Assembly (NCBI GenBank): GCA_022925895.1
Contig: JAKSYS010000043.1
Location: 107,836 to 171,835, forward strand
Direction of reading: 5' to 3'
DNA: 64,000 nt
Origin: Fragilaria crotonensis
Lineage: Eukaryota > Bacillariophyta > Fragilariophyceae > Fragilariales > Fragilariaceae
Shown piece after piece: positions 1-12,618 of this stretch. A program made the translations under genes and the position numbers. Each line of letters opens with the position of its first letter. Position 1 is the stretch's first letter. The notes beneath the pieces are model-generated. The model had not been told where the DNA came from and made no database searches. It was given only the letters and a program-made list of their open reading frames with translations.

Positions 1-220
1 AATAGGGAAAGCATATCCAAGGTAGGCAACCCCATTGACAGGCTAGACACTAGTAGTACAATTTTGAGTATCATAGTATAGTCCACGTACAAGATGCATT
101 CGGAGTGCAGAGAAAACCATGTCATTGCATGGCATCATAGTACCAGGCCAGTACTGATGACTTCACGTACTACCCAAGGTGATACAGTATGACAGCACAA
201 CAATGGTGCTGATCAAATGC

Positions 221-303
221 AGAGAGCATCCTACTAGTAGTTGGTTTGACTGTCTGTCAAATCAGAGAGCATCCTAGTAGTTGGTTTGACTGTCTGTCAA
301 ATC
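221..303. repeat. Tandem duplication, about 40-43 bp unit
   Basis: Two adjacent copies, 221-263 and 264-303, each begin AGAGAGCATCCTA and end CTGTCTGTCAAATC. The first copy carries an extra CTA triplet. No coding meaning is apparent. Confidence 0.9.
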
Positions 304-734
304 ACTGCATTATAATCGGGTCTAGCATTGTCATCACAAGTCACAACTAATCAAGAGGCCTCCACTATTGAGGAACCTGCCTTAATTTCCTCTATAACCT
401 TAACCTTGCTGTGCAGCTCAGAATATAATGTAGGCTTATCTCAGTCAGACCCGACAGTTTATGTGTCCAATCAAATGCACCCAAAAAAGTGTACGGTTTG
501 TACCAATGCAGGCAGGATTGATTCTCAAGTTGCACCCAACCAAGTGTGCTGTTAACAGTGCAGGCAGGGTTGATTTGTCTAGTGAGAAGTTCATCATAGC
601 TTTTGCATCAGGATCCTTATGCCAATTGACTATTGAGAAATCAGCCTCAAGAACAGAACTGGTGCCAGGCAAGACTGTTGCAACAGCTCCTGTGCATAAT
701 TTGAGCTCTTTACACTCACATTAAGCAGGCTTTA

Positions 735-882
735 GCAATTGTTAAGTGAATTGGTGTCTTTGTTTGCATCTATTGGTGCACCTGCTGCAAAAATTTGCTC
801 TGCCTCACAAGCAATTGTTGAGTGAATTGGTGTCCTTGTTTGCCTCTATTGCACCTGGTGTTAAAGTTTGCTCTGCCTCACA
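735..882. repeat. Imperfect tandem duplication, 76 bp unit
   Basis: The copy at 735-810 and the copy at 811 to about 882 share GCAATTGTT, GTGAATTGGTGTC and TTTGCTCTGCCTCACAA with scattered substitutions. The surrounding 1-1960 sequence has no convincing gene. Confidence 0.8.
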
Positions 883-1963
883 ATAAGAACAATTCATTGT
901 CCAAAGCAACACATCACCAGTATTCTCATTCACATTGTTTCTATGCTGGCTGCTCTGAAAGTTTCCAAGCTCATCATCTGGCTGAGCTGTAACCCAGCCA
1001 GCATCTTGATTGGGGAGGAAGGTCATCTGTAGCATTAATTTTGCATGTCTCAGGTGACAACAGTATTTGATATGCCACATACCAGGGTAGCTGCAGAATT
1101 GGTCTATGGTGAAATAACAATAGCTTACTTGTGGTACCATCAAATGATTCCTCACCATCTTGATGGTGAAATTGCATCCTCTTCATCAGGAGCAAAGTGG
1201 TCTTGTTGCACAGATATCTTTCGTCTAATCTCTAATATGACAAACCTCAATCCCAGCTTTTCTGTACCAGTAAAGGGGGTTTTCATTGTTTTTTGTTATT
1301 CACAGATTGTGTGCAACAAGTCTTGCAGTATACTATTCTTGTACACAAGGACTTTGTTAAGGTACTCATGATTTTCTTGAATTGTTTCAGTGATTTGTCG
1401 TCAAGAGAGATCATCAAGTTTCAGTTATCATTCATCAATTTGTTCTGTTGACCTTGAAGATGAAACACATCAAGCAGCTTAGCAACTATCCCACATGTGG
1501 TAACTAGGCTCCACCAGAGTGTGTGGTTGTGCTGTTGTTTTGTGGACATTTGTTGAAAGTTCTTCCATTCAGATTCGATTTAATGTGAATGTCAAGAATG
1601 CATGAAAACAGCATTATACCCAGCACCTCAAGACCAATTGAGGTTGTGGCAACATTTGCACGGATGTCTTTGAATGTTCGGTGGAGTTAATATTGAATGT
1701 TAACATTAAGTACTGCTTACAACAACCCAACATTAATGAAAGCGTTGAGATGGATTGGAAAGTCCATTCTTGGGATGGAGGTTTTTGATTGTTCTTCAAG
1801 ATAATATTGAATCCATACACCAAAAAGGTACGCAGAACTAGCATTACTATTACCCGCATCTAGACCAATTGAGAAGGCCATTGTATTGCATTGACGTCAT
1901 CCAAATATAACAGATTTGTTGTAGCACAGACACTTAGGCAAATCAAGGGTAATTGAACATGAA

Positions 1964-2345
1964 TTAAATGCTGACAAGTCCAAGCACTCCCATTCCCATA
2001 TTTAGTACTCTGGCTGAATACAAGGAAACACCAGTGTCATTTGAGAAATACTAGTCATGAATATCATACTTTTCAACAAGATAAATCTGAGTGTCATATT
2101 ATTCAATACTATCCACTTCAACTTGATTGATGCTTGCCTTGCAGCATGTACTATGTGTTAAATGCTGACAAGTCCAAGCACTCCCATTCCCATATTTAGT
2201 ACTCTGGCTGAATACAAGGAAACACCAGTGTCATTTGAGAAATACTAGTCATGAATATCATACTTTTCAACAAGATAAATCTGAGTGTCATATTCTTCAA
2301 TACTATCCACTTCAACTTGATTGTTGTTTGCTTTGCATGTATGTG
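1964..2345. repeat. Tandem duplication, about 194 bp unit
   Basis: The block at 1964-2157 is repeated at 2158 to about 2345. Both start TTAAATGCTGACAAGTCC and both contain ATACTAGTCATGAATATC. The copies are nearly identical for about 165 bp and then diverge with small indels, so the duplication is fairly recent. Open frames here run through the repeat and are not credible genes. Confidence 0.9.
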
Positions 2346-3140
2346 CCTTCATTGTCTGTTCTGCCATCCACATCAAAGCTGACACTGTATTTTTCTTGCT
2401 TGGCAACCACCCCCTCCTAGCTAGGGGACAATTGCAAGCTCAGGCAGCTGCAGACCAGTTGTCAAAGTTGTCAACATTGCTGCTTCATAAAATTAAATGA
2501 CTGCTGTTTGCAAGGCTCAGCTGCAACAGCAAATTTGCAGGTACTCTGAAGCTTGGATTTGTTCATGCTCTTCCTCACTGCATGCATGTGCTCCATGGGA
2601 AGAAGTAGATTTGTGTCTAGTAGGTCTCCTTATCTAGCTACCGCATATCCTCCTTGAGGGCAAATTAATGGGGAGTTCTCAGAGCAAACCTTGTTGTTCA
2701 AACTTCATCAAATTCAAATGGATGACTTTTCTGCACTGAGAGAAATGCCAAATGTTGTGCAAACATCTTTTGATTTACTGCATTTCCTCTTCATTTTTGA
2801 AGAATGTTCCATTTCTTGAATGCTACTGTACAATTACAATTGAGTTATCCTACTAAACTTAACTTACACAGCACATCATGCATAAAAGCCTACCTCAGAA
2901 TCCTGCGATGCCCATTGAATTCCTCATCTTTGGCAGGCATCCTTTATCACCGAAAGGGTCGAAAAGCTGTAAACGCCCCATGACTATGTGGCATGTCCAA
3001 CACCTAGTTTTGAGCGTTTTCCAGACCTCATCATCAAGAAAGACCACGGCAAGAAAGACCACACGGCAGGGTCCAACAGTCTTGAGGGTTTCCAGATCTC
3101 ATTTTGGATGGGAACAACACCGGTAATGATGGTGAATCCA
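2346..3140. other. Gene-poor intergenic DNA
   Basis: No long conserved reading frame, tRNA or further structured repeat was recognised. Short open frames at 2878-3302 have no family signature and run into the degenerate minisatellite that follows. Confidence 0.5.
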
Positions 3141-3149
3141 GTATCTTTT

Positions 3150-3450
3150 GCTGTCTTTCACGTTAAAGGCACCTTGAGCGCTTCCAACTTTGCACTTCTT
3201 GGGCACCATAGCTTGGAAGAGAAGCGACTCCCACGTTCCGGTACTGTAGTGAAGCGTTTTGAGCCCTCACAATTTCGCACTTCTTGGACTCCATGGTTTT
3301 AAAAGAAGCGACTCGCACCGTACCGGTATTGTAATGAAGCGTTATGAACGCTTCCAACCTTGCACTCGCACCGTACCGGTACTCTATTGAAGCGTTTTGA
3401 GCGCTTCCGACCTTGCACCGCAACGGTAATGTAGTGAAAATAACACGCAC
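3150..3450. repeat. Degenerate minisatellite, about 55-80 bp unit
   Basis: Four to five imperfect copies share GAAGCGTTTTGAGC, CGCTTCCAACCTTGCAC and CGCACCGTACCGGTA. They begin near 3165, 3223, 3305, 3364 and 3414. Overlapping open frames on both strands are a by-product of the repeat. Confidence 0.75.
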
Positions 3451-5330
3451 CGATAGGTGAAAAGGGGAAACCCTGTGCTGACAACCGAATGAGCTCTCCG
3501 TATGCAGAAATCAACCAGGGCTTGTCCAGGTTTTATATATTGCCACGCTGCATATCATTCTCGACCACTCAAAACCACGGTCTTCTAGATCAACCCTCAA
3601 ACCCATTTTCCGGATCCAGAAACCAAAACCTGAAAGTGTACCACGCATAAATTATGCAACGAAGCATTTGCCTTTCGCGGCCACACGAAATAACATTCAA
3701 GAGCAAATCCCATCACAATAATGAAAAAATTAAACTAACTTCGTTAAAAAATTCCTACAATTGTCAGAGGAATAAGTTAATGTGAAAGAAACAGCTTGAA
3801 AAGAAATAAGGAAAGGCAACCAAAAGAAAAAAACGTCAAAAAAATTCAGAAGCCACAGATGGTGAAATCAACAAGATTGAAAAGATTTGTAATACGAACC
3901 CTTCATATCGAACCAGAAGAAAGAAAAATCTCTAGCCACAAAGAAACTCTGGATAATCATGGAAATCTAATAGTTCAGGAACAAGAATATTTTCAAACCG
4001 ATTTGATCGACGAAAATAATTTCTATTAAGCAAATATTACTGAAGAAACTGAGATCCAGAATTGACTCTCATTTCTCTTCAGTCATTTTAAAACTTAAAA
4101 AGGTGAGTAGGATGAAATCAATTGAAAATCAGGAATTATTTCCCAGGTACTACAGTAGGACTCAGTAGGAACATGCTCATCACGAAAATCACTGTCACAA
4201 AAAGTTTGTAGATAATAAGCCCCTATCAAATCCTGCATCTTACACACATTAACCTGAGATGTCGATTTATTCATTGTGTTTCTATTTTATTGGTGTTGCT
4301 TTTCGTTTGATTCAACCACTTGAATCATAACCATATTCCGCTTTTTCATTGTGTTTTTCCTTCATGTCTGTTTGAAGGGAGATCAACAAGGTTTCCGATG
4401 TACGAGAGAATGAACTTCTACAGCTACGTCCTATTCTATTAGACCTTGTGATGCCTTGTTACTCAGGTATGTTATTCAATTTTATATCCGTATTCATCAC
4501 TTCCATTGTGAATTGCCATAATTGTCGTGTTTCGAGATGTGACTTTTTGTTTTTTCCCTTAAAACTAAGGTGATACCAATAGTAAGATCTGGCATATTCG
4601 CTTTCTTCAAAGTGATTTGGAAAGTCTTCCAACACGTTGTTCCAAGCTTGAGCAGGGAATGGCTTTGTTATGCGCAAGGCCCTTCCCGCTACTAAATCGC
4701 CTCTGCCACTATGACAAGGTATTTTTTGATTGGTTTGGCCGGTACGACGTGTGCCTCGAGTTTCCCACTGACAAAGGAACTTCCATAAAGTTGACGGGGT
4801 GCCAGTTCTCCTTCGTGATTATTGCTTGAATATGGAAAACATCGATTCGTGGGCTATGACAGGTATTTTTCTATGCAAATTGACAAGGTCTAGGTTGTTT
4901 CTTCAAATGCAATTCTTGTGGAAAATCAATTCTTCTTGCAGTTAGCCATCTCTTGATTGTTGAAATTGTTCTATTTCGCATATTTTCTCGACATGAGCCA
5001 TGAATCGTAACATCTAAATGGACAAATATAGATCCTAATACTCCCACTTCGTAACATAAAGAACATCTGCCATGCGAACCAGTCTATTTTCTGATGGATT
5101 CATAGGATGTCCCATCATTGAAGTGCACACCAGCATCTTGGTATCATTTGCATTTGGCGCTGTATTCACGGTCTGCAACTTAAGGAGGCACTCGCACGTT
5201 TGAACTTGCCTACCGCCTTTGAAACCATGATTGGATCGAGAATGATGCTTATATATTTGATCAAAGAACATGCAATGCCCTTTGTGATAGCTTGGAACAT
5301 GGTAGAATCAGAATGAGTCCTCCAAAGGAC
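3451..5330. other. Gene-poor AT-rich intergenic DNA
   Basis: The longest frame (3796-4029, +) would encode a lysine-rich 77-residue peptide with no recognisable domain, and I do not call it a gene. No splice-supported coding segment, RNA gene or mobile-element signature was found. Confidence 0.45.
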
Positions 5331-5344
5331 GGTACAGTCTGGCA

Positions 5345-5445
5345 CAATATCTGTCGAGCACACCGGATATTCATCTGTTGGGGCATCTGTCGAGCACACC
5401 GGATATTCTATCTGTTGGGGCATCTGTCGAGCACGTCCGATATTG
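5345..5445. repeat. Short tandem repeat, about 35 bp unit
   Basis: Three consecutive copies centre on CTGTCGAGCACACCGGATATT followed by CTGTTGGGGCATCTGT. The last copy is degenerate. Confidence 0.75.
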
Positions 5446-5828
5446 AACCCGTTGGGATGCATGTTGAGATCCAGATAGTTATCGAATTCGCCGTTTGTAA
5501 TGCCTTCACATTTGTCACAAAGTAGACTACCTCTGACGTAAACGTACTTCAGTACGTACTCTAGGTACAGTACCTGGTACCTTTCGAACAGAGATGCTCA
5601 ATGCATATACGCAACAGTACCGTTCGAAGTTCGAACAGAGCCATGCTCAATGAACGTATGCGCAATATTACCTGCACGTTGCAATCTCTGCGTCGTCGGA
5701 TGTTCGACATGATCAATGCGTACGGTGACATCATTAGGTAGCCTGGCATCCTTGGGTTGCACAATTTTGTCGCGTCAGTTTTTGGCGTCAGATGCGTCCC
5801 TATTCACAATATGCACTACTAAGACCTG

Positions 5829-6010
5829 CACAATTTTCTTGTACCTGGGGTCATGAATGAAGCTTTTCACTCAGGTTTCGACATGATCAATGCACAGGAT
5901 GACATCATTAGGTGACCTGCACTATTTTCTTGTACCTGGCGTCATGAATGAAGCTTTTAACTCAGGTTTCGACATAATCACTGCATATGATGACATCATT
6001 AGGTAGGTAG
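5829..6010. repeat. Tandem duplication, about 91 bp unit
   Basis: Copies at 5829-5919 and 5920 to about 6010 share TTTTCTTGTACCTGG, CATGAATGAAGCTTTT and GATGACATCATTAGGT. A short form of the same unit (GTAGCCTGGCATCC plus the ATCATTAGG motif) recurs at 5725-5760 and 6005-6065. Confidence 0.85.
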
Positions 6011-6100
6011 CCTGGCATCCGAGGTTGAAAAATTCTGTCGCGTCAAGGTAGCCTGGCATCCTTAGGTTGCGCAATTCTGTCAAGTCGGTATAGAAACCAT

Positions 6101-6680
6101 ATGAACTTGGAAAGGACCACAGAATCCGACCGCGGATACGCCAGTGCTCCGAGCGTCACTACGTGTGCTGTCGGCGCACACTAACACACCGACCACCGGG
6201 TTGCCTGGCATCCTAAAGTTATACAATTCTGCCGCATCAGATCTTGACGTAGATGCGTCGGGTTCACAACATGCATTGTGTACCTACACAATTTTCTTGA
6301 GCCTGGCGTTATGAATTAATGAATTTGGAAAGGACCACAGAATCCGACCGCGGATACGCCAGTGCTCCGAGTGTCACTACGTGTGCTGTCGGCGCACACT
6401 AACACACCGACCACCGGGTTGCCTGGCATCCTAAAGTTATACAATTCTGCCGCATCAGATCTTGACGTAGATGCGTCGGGTTCACGACATGCATTGTGTA
6501 CCTACACAATTTTCTTGAGCCTGGCGTTATGAATTAAGCTGTTAGGCCGAGTTAAAGGTCGTTATAGAAATCATATGACTTGAAATCACCACAGAATCCG
6601 ACCGCGGATATGCCAGAACTCCGATTTTCTCACTACGTATGCTGTTGGCCCACACTAACACACCAACCGCCGCCTCGCGG
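6101..6680. repeat. 218-bp tandem repeat, 2 full copies plus 1 partial
   Basis: Copy 1 is 6101-6318 and copy 2 is 6319-6536, differing at only a handful of bases. A third, diverged partial copy covers about 6570-6680. Shared blocks include CAGAATCCGACCGCGGATA, GTGCTGTCGGCGCACACTAA and GCATCAGATCTTGACGTAGA. The array sits just downstream of the Hook-like gene, which ends at 6864 on the minus strand. Confidence 0.9.
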
Positions 6681-6863
6681 TTGGCAGCATCCGATTGAAC
6701 CAGTCCATTTCTCTGCGACTAATTCTCAGGCGTGTATGTCTGCTTCCATGAATTATATCTCTATTCTAGATCTGCTCGGGTGGATACATGGAAATGCTAT
6801 AATAGAAAATGCTTCCTTTAAATAAACCTACTTCAATTTCACATGCCGGACTCGATATATGAG

Positions 6864-8799
6864 CTATCTTTCTTTCAATCGGTTTTGCATGATCGTAAGG
6901 CCAAGCTCGTAAATTGTCGACGACAGAAGTCTCTCCTCTCGCTTCTGAGCCGTTTTCTCGGAAGCGCTTCTGCCTTCGAGCGCTTCGATTTTATCTTGTT
7001 TTTCCTTGAGCTTCGCTTTGCACTCTTGCAACGCAACTAGATACTTCTCTTGAAACTTGGCCAAAGTTCTCTTCGTATATGCCTCGAGCTTCTCCTTGTC
7101 GGCTCCGATTTTGGCCTTCTCGGCCTCCTTCTTCGTGAGCTCATCCTTGAGCCTGTTAATCTCATCATTCAGAGCGCCTTCGGTTGCGGTGGAAGCAGCA
7201 ATCGACGCAGCCGAAGCTGCAGCGGTGGCTGCCTGCGCTGAAGCCTTGAGCTTTCCAATTTCGTCGCTCAGACGTTGGTTCTCGATCTCCATTCGCATTA
7301 TTTTTTCCTTTGTGGCTGCGCTATCTTGGTTGGCCACAAGCGACAGTCCTGCCACCGGGACTTCATCGTCTGCAGCCAAGCCTTGCTGGGCCCTCAACCC
7401 CTCCAGCTCCTCCTCATAAATTTTCTTGGCACGCTCGGCTGCAAGAAGCTTGCTCTTCAAGTCTGCAATTTCTGACGCCGATCCCTTGGCGGCACCAGCA
7501 GCGTCACCACTCTCCCGTTGCGTTGCAACTAGCTGCTCTCGCAAGTCATCAATAGTTTTCTGCATTGAAGGGATCTTCTTCGTTTCACTTTCCATTTCGA
7601 CAATCTGTTTTAAGTAACTTGAGGCTTGGTCCTCGAGATCAGCCAACTGCTGAGTCATGACGCTAAAACCTTCTAACTTTTTTCGATACGACGCGACCGT
7701 GGCCTCGGCCTTACGTAGTTGCTCTGCTTTTGCAGAGGCAACATCCAAATCATCTGCAAGTTGAGAGTTTTTCTCTTCAAGGTCTGCCACCTTTGATTTT
7801 GCGTCCTCAAGCTCGATGGATGTCATTTTGTACTGAAGTTCAAGGTCTGCTAATTCTTCCTGGCGCTTCTCAAGACGATCTTGCAGATCACCTACAAGTG
7901 CTTTGAGTTTCTTGTGTGCATTGTCTGTATCCTCATTCATGAGGGACGCTTGTGATTTATGTGCAGCTAGTTCTCGTCTTGCATCCATGAGTGCCTTTTC
8001 CAAGTCCTCTTGGCCAGCATGTTTCGCCCTGCTATGAGAGAACAATGCATCATGGTCGTCGTCATCTAGAGAGGCGGCAGCATTGAGATCCTGACCAAAA
8101 ACTAGCTCCCGTTCTTCCTCTTCTTCGCGTCCATCAGCAGCATCGTAATCCGAGAGTCTCGCCAGACTACTTTCAATGATCCCTTTCATTTGCATCTGGT
8201 TTTGTGGGGCCATGGTCATGATCCTGCCAACAAATTCCGTTCTGTTTTCGCAAGTGACCGCAGCGGCTGCCACAAGCTCAAACAATTCAGCAATCGCTTC
8301 TTTATCCGAGCTTCTCGCAATTGAAGGAACTTTGGAAGTCGACGCTCCAAAGGCAGCATCCTTACCTAGTTGTTCATGATAGAACTCTTCCAGGTTTCTC
8401 AATAGTTTCCTCAAATTTGAAGACTTAAGTGCCCAATTATCACCTAGATGACGAGCGATGGTGGTTGGATCGAAGTAGTCAGGCGCTCTGCGTTTGAATT
8501 TTCATTTTCAATTGTTTAATGGTTTAGTGTAGAGTTTGGTTTACAAAGGTGTTTAGAGAAGAGCAGTCGCATGATAGCAAGTCACAACAGGATGTCATAC
8601 AATATGAACATCATCATCAACAACATGAACAAAATCCACAGCATTAACCACAAGTAAAAACTCACATTTCAGAAAGCGCTTCAAAGAGTGCTACACCGTC
8701 TCCAAGGTCTTCAATAGTCGATGGCAGTGTTCCCGAAATTGTGGGGAAGCACGCCAGAAACTCGACCATGGCACCGTAACGAGCGTCATTGTTCGCCAT
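6864..8799 (-). CDS. Hook-family coiled-coil protein (dynein adaptor), 2 exons
   Basis: CDS is complement(join(6864..8487, 8666..8799)), 585 residues. Hook proteins link cytoplasmic dynein and microtubules to cargo. Exon 1 starts at the ATG at 8799 and ends at a GTGAGT donor. The intron is 8488-8665, and splicing restores one frame across residue 45. The N-terminus looks like the divergent Hook calponin-homology region: LFEALSEIAPDYFDP and LGDNWALKSSNLRKLL match the Hook pattern of a conserved DNW followed by NLKK. The next segment, with VTCENRTEFVGRIMTM, matches the Hook linker (CExKxEYIxRIMxL). Acidic, unstructured sequence follows (EEEEERE), then about 390 residues of heptad-rich coiled coil to the C-terminus. 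The size is somewhat shorter than animal Hook (about 700). Family assignment is from motif recognition. The cargo is unknown. Confidence 0.8.
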
Positions 8800-9838
8800 G
8801 ATATACTCCTTGTTTTTCTTAAAAATGCTGTTTCAAAGCGCTTCTTACTTGTTCCAACAAGTTACTGTTGTACAAGAACGGAAGGAAGGATGGAACCGTG
8901 ATCAATAATGTGGCCTTCAGGCTGCCTTCGTTTGCGTTCCACCCTCTATTTGTCGTAGAGAGAGTGGTTGATGCGTGATGCTGTGTGCTGAGTGCACGAG
9001 CAAGCTGCAATGCTGTTCGAGCTGTAGGAACTATGAACCGTACCCCGTACCCATACTCAATACGCAGACTCGCATGCGTGTGGTGAATTCATACAAAGGG
9101 GCCGCCGGACAACCCAACTCAAACCTCCAAGTCTCAACAGACAGGAAACGAGAGTTTGTCTCGTTTCTCGTGGCCAAGTACCAGCTACTTGTACCGTTAC
9201 TTTGTCAACGGACACCAGGTACATTACCTGGTACTAATACTGTAGTACGCGTATTCGAAACCTTTTGGCTGCTATGCATACGTAGTACTCCAATACCATA
9301 CAACCGCAACACCACGACTCCAGTGGTACTGGCATTCTGGCATACTCCGTCAATCCAGTACCAGTGTATGCAAACATAACATACGCGCACCATAGTATCG
9401 TCGGTCAATTTACTTGCACTCTGGTACTAGTATCGGAGATCGCAATTCATGGTACAGTATCATACATCATACATACCTGGTACAGCTGGTTTTTCGTTGA
9501 AGCGTCCGAACGTAGGTTGTGTACAATTCGTACCATGCACGCATATTATTTCCATATCCTTTATCAAGTTTTAGTAGCAGCTGTCTCCTGCGACCATAAA
9601 AATCCATCTCTGTCGACATGATGATCACACCTCGTCCTCCTCGTTTCTTGTCTTTGCTTCTTTGAGTGCACTGTTGACGAAGCCACGATCGAAGTCCAAT
9701 GCACACCTGTGAGACTTGAACAATTTCATCAGGCGTTGATTTCGGAGTACAGAAGTCCTTGATCTTCTGTTATACTTGTGGCGATGAAGTTGTGGGTACG
9801 ACCTTGCTGCCTCATTCTCTGCTGACTCTCAAAAGATG
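8800..9838. other. Intergenic, GTAC-rich
   Basis: This is the upstream flank of the Hook-like gene. From about 9020 to 9500 it is full of GTAC, GGTACC-like and TAGTAC motifs. Open frames on both strands lack any family signature. No tRNA or ncRNA was recognised. Confidence 0.5.
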
Positions 9839-9839
9839 A

Positions 9840-12618
9840 TGGTAAGTACAAATATATGCGCGTGCTCGAAGCAAACTTTCCCATCCTTTCTTTGGTCAAC
9901 TCCTTGATTGAACACGTTGAATCTCTCACAAGTTGTTTGAAATTCTCTCGTCCCCTCTTTTGAGATACAGGAACCCGTCGGTAGAAAGCCTTTGCGTGAC
10001 CCCAGCAAAATTCAATGCCTTCCCTGCTAATTCGGCATGGAACTTTGGTGTTAGAAGTACCGTGATGCCCAGCTGAGATCCAAGGTACTGAAGTGCCGTT
10101 TCCTCATCCTTGAAATCAGCACACTCTGCGATGAGATGGCGTAGGGAATACCGTAAGTCAATCTTCCTGAAATTGTGTCTTTCTTTCCGTCGACAGTGTA
10201 TTTATCTAACTCACTTGGATCAATCAGTCCTCTTCCCACAGAACTTGTAGCATGCCTTTAGATTTTCCTTCCCATCCAGATAGGATTTTGTCGACTTCTT
10301 TGTGAGTTTCGATTGAATTGTTTCTTGCCAATTCTGAAGTTCGGCTTTAGTGTACCCGCGTTTTTGTTGGAGCGTCACACCCTTTTCGTTGAGCTCTTCA
10401 AGAAGGGTCTTCTTTGTTTTTTCAATTGGCTTGCTTCTTTTCCCCATTATTCGATCATGACGTTGTAAGTCACGTTGCTCTGGTGTCAAATACCATGGGC
10501 CACAGTCGTCAGTATTGAATACCATTGACTGTGTGTCTCCGATGCCCAGGGTTGGTGAGTGTGTGCCCAGATAACCCTCTTGTGACATTATGACTGTGTC
10601 TCTCATCTGCTGTTTTGATCCTCCAAAGTTCTTTTGCATGTTGATCGCACTGAGTGCACCATCACGTTTGCGAGCGTGTCCCTGAGAATGATCGAACAAA
10701 AATACAAAATCGAAGCTTGGATATAGGATTCGTAGGCAATCAACCACATCCTCAAGCTGAAGACTCATGTGGTATGAATTCCAATAACCCTGATTATTGA
10801 TTCCGATGAACAAGTATTTTACGAAGGGGGATTCCAACAAAATCGGCTTCCTCGTTGTTCCCAAGATTTCCATCGCAGCTGTTGTATCGAGGTAATTTCC
10901 ACCGCCGAGAGCTGCTGTTTGCCTTGCCATATTCACTCTTTGTAACTCATCCTCTGTCATCTGCCTGCCAAAGCCGAATTCGCGTGACACGAACGCAGAA
11001 AGCATATACCCATCGCCCTCCGACTTGGGCAGAAGTGGCACTTGTCCTTTGGCCCAACCCATTGTTTGGAGGACAGTAGATACTGCGCGAAGACAGACTC
11101 ATCTTGACCAATAATCATCAAGGGCCTGACTGATGATGACACTCGTATGCTTGTTTTTGCTTCAACATCTCGCGCTGCCTCTTCTCCCCTTTGATTCTTG
11201 ATATGCAATTCTTCCAATAGTCAACGTGAAACTCAACCCGAGTCTCATCAGATATAATATCATAGTAATGATGTCCGAAATCTGTGTCTAAGGTCTTGAT
11301 CGTAGCAGCTTCACTGAGTGGAAGCTGAATCCAACGCCGACAACGTGGCTCAAGCACGGTAAGGTAGTTCTTGCAGAATGCATTTCGATGTGCGACAACA
11401 TCTTCACGTTCATGGCCATCGACGTAGAAGCTCTTCCTTCTCGTATCATACTTGAATCCGAGTAATCGCATCCAGCGCCATGCTGTTGTGAAGCTCATGT
11501 TTTTAAGTCTATGTGCGCGAAGGAATAGCGCAATATCATCCTCATCTTGATCGACATCGACAGGATTGCTAGTAGGATTAATGGCTGTAGTACTTGTACT
11601 CAATGTTGACGTTTCTGCAGTATCTTCGTCTACTACCGATTCACGTTTCCACAACGCAGCCAGCCTTGGGATTACAGACGAATGAACGAATTGATAGACT
11701 GCTTCAATTGAAAGATGTGACAAGTTCTCGACGCCAAATGCAACAATCTGCTCCTTTGCGCATGGAAACACTTCGAGAACTCGAGGAAGAGGTCGTTTCC
11801 ACACTGAACAGACAAGTTTGGGTTTGGGAAGCATTCAAAATTACGGAACACAATGTTCCAATTTGCGATGGTTTTATAGAAGGTTGCTTGCGTCATACCA
11901 ACAGTGTTCAATACCTTACAAGATTCAGTGCAACAGTCTTGCCACGTCCATTCATTCATTTTTGCAAGAGCCAATCGGTACGCATAACAAAGAAACGTCG
12001 CCCTTTGCCTGACAGCGCATATCTCAGCTTTGGTACACACGTTGTCGATATCTCTACCTTGCACAACATTCCTCCAATTATTTTCTTCCTCATGAACGCT
12101 TTGAAGCAGTACAATCCTTCTCTGAAGTGCTTCCATTGAGTTTCAGAATCGAAATCAGTATCATTCCCATCCTCGCAATTCGTTGTCCCATGTTTCTTTG
12201 GTGGTTTGAACACTCGGTATGCCTCTGGGCTACATGGCCAGTAACTTGAGCTAGAAGCATCAGCAGCAATCATTACAGCGGCCGCACCAGTATCTCCTAT
12301 CCTTGCTCGTTTGCTCGGTGATTGCTCAACAATGTCTCCGATCCTTCCTCCCGTTGTAGCCTCCGTGTTGACAGGTGTAGTTATCATTGTGTCGAGAGCG
12401 GGTCTTGATCTTGTGCTTGGAATGACTAGCACATTTGCGGCTGCTTCCATTACTTTTTCGTTCCATGCACTGTTAAGTGGACATGGGTACCGTATCTGCC
12501 TTGATTTCTCTGTGAAGTAGTAATAGAATGTGTTCTTGTATGTGACTCTGAACACTCCTGTTGTGTTTGATCCATCAAATCGGTGCATCAATTCTCCGAA
12601 AGAAGCCGACTTGGACAT
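9840..12618 (-). pseudogene. Decayed DDE-type transposase gene
   Basis: Consecutive minus-strand frames read as one protein with several frame breaks (near 12130, 11830, 11120-11060, 10230 and 9960). Recognisable pieces in order are: an N-terminal zone; a helix-turn-helix-like zone with GFKYDTRRKSFYVDGHERED; a GQDES motif at about 11140; the block KSEGDGYMLSAFVSREFGFG; GYWNSYHMSLQLEDVVDCL; and FVFLFDHSQGHARKRDGA. The GQDE, FDHS and later acidic residues fit an RNase-H-fold DDE catalytic core. The C-terminal part (RGLIDPSELDKYTVDGKKD, then TPKFHAELAG-like and LTKERMGKF segments) resembles the tail of transposon proteins of this kind that I recall from fungi and algae. I cannot name the superfamily with certainty. 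No clear terminal inverted repeats were found. A second relic of the same family lies at 26935-27430. Confidence 0.7.

Noticed and set aside
1964-2345. The 194-bp duplication as a pair of LTRs
   Set aside because: The copies are directly adjacent with no internal region, primer site or coding sequence.
3796-4029. Lysine-rich 77-codon frame
   Set aside because: It lies in AT-rich DNA with composition-driven Lys/Glu codons, no family match and no supporting splice or context evidence.
1-6860. Tandem repeats as a possible CRISPR array
   Set aside because: The repeats are long, imperfect and directly adjacent, with no regular unique spacers, and the genome is eukaryotic.
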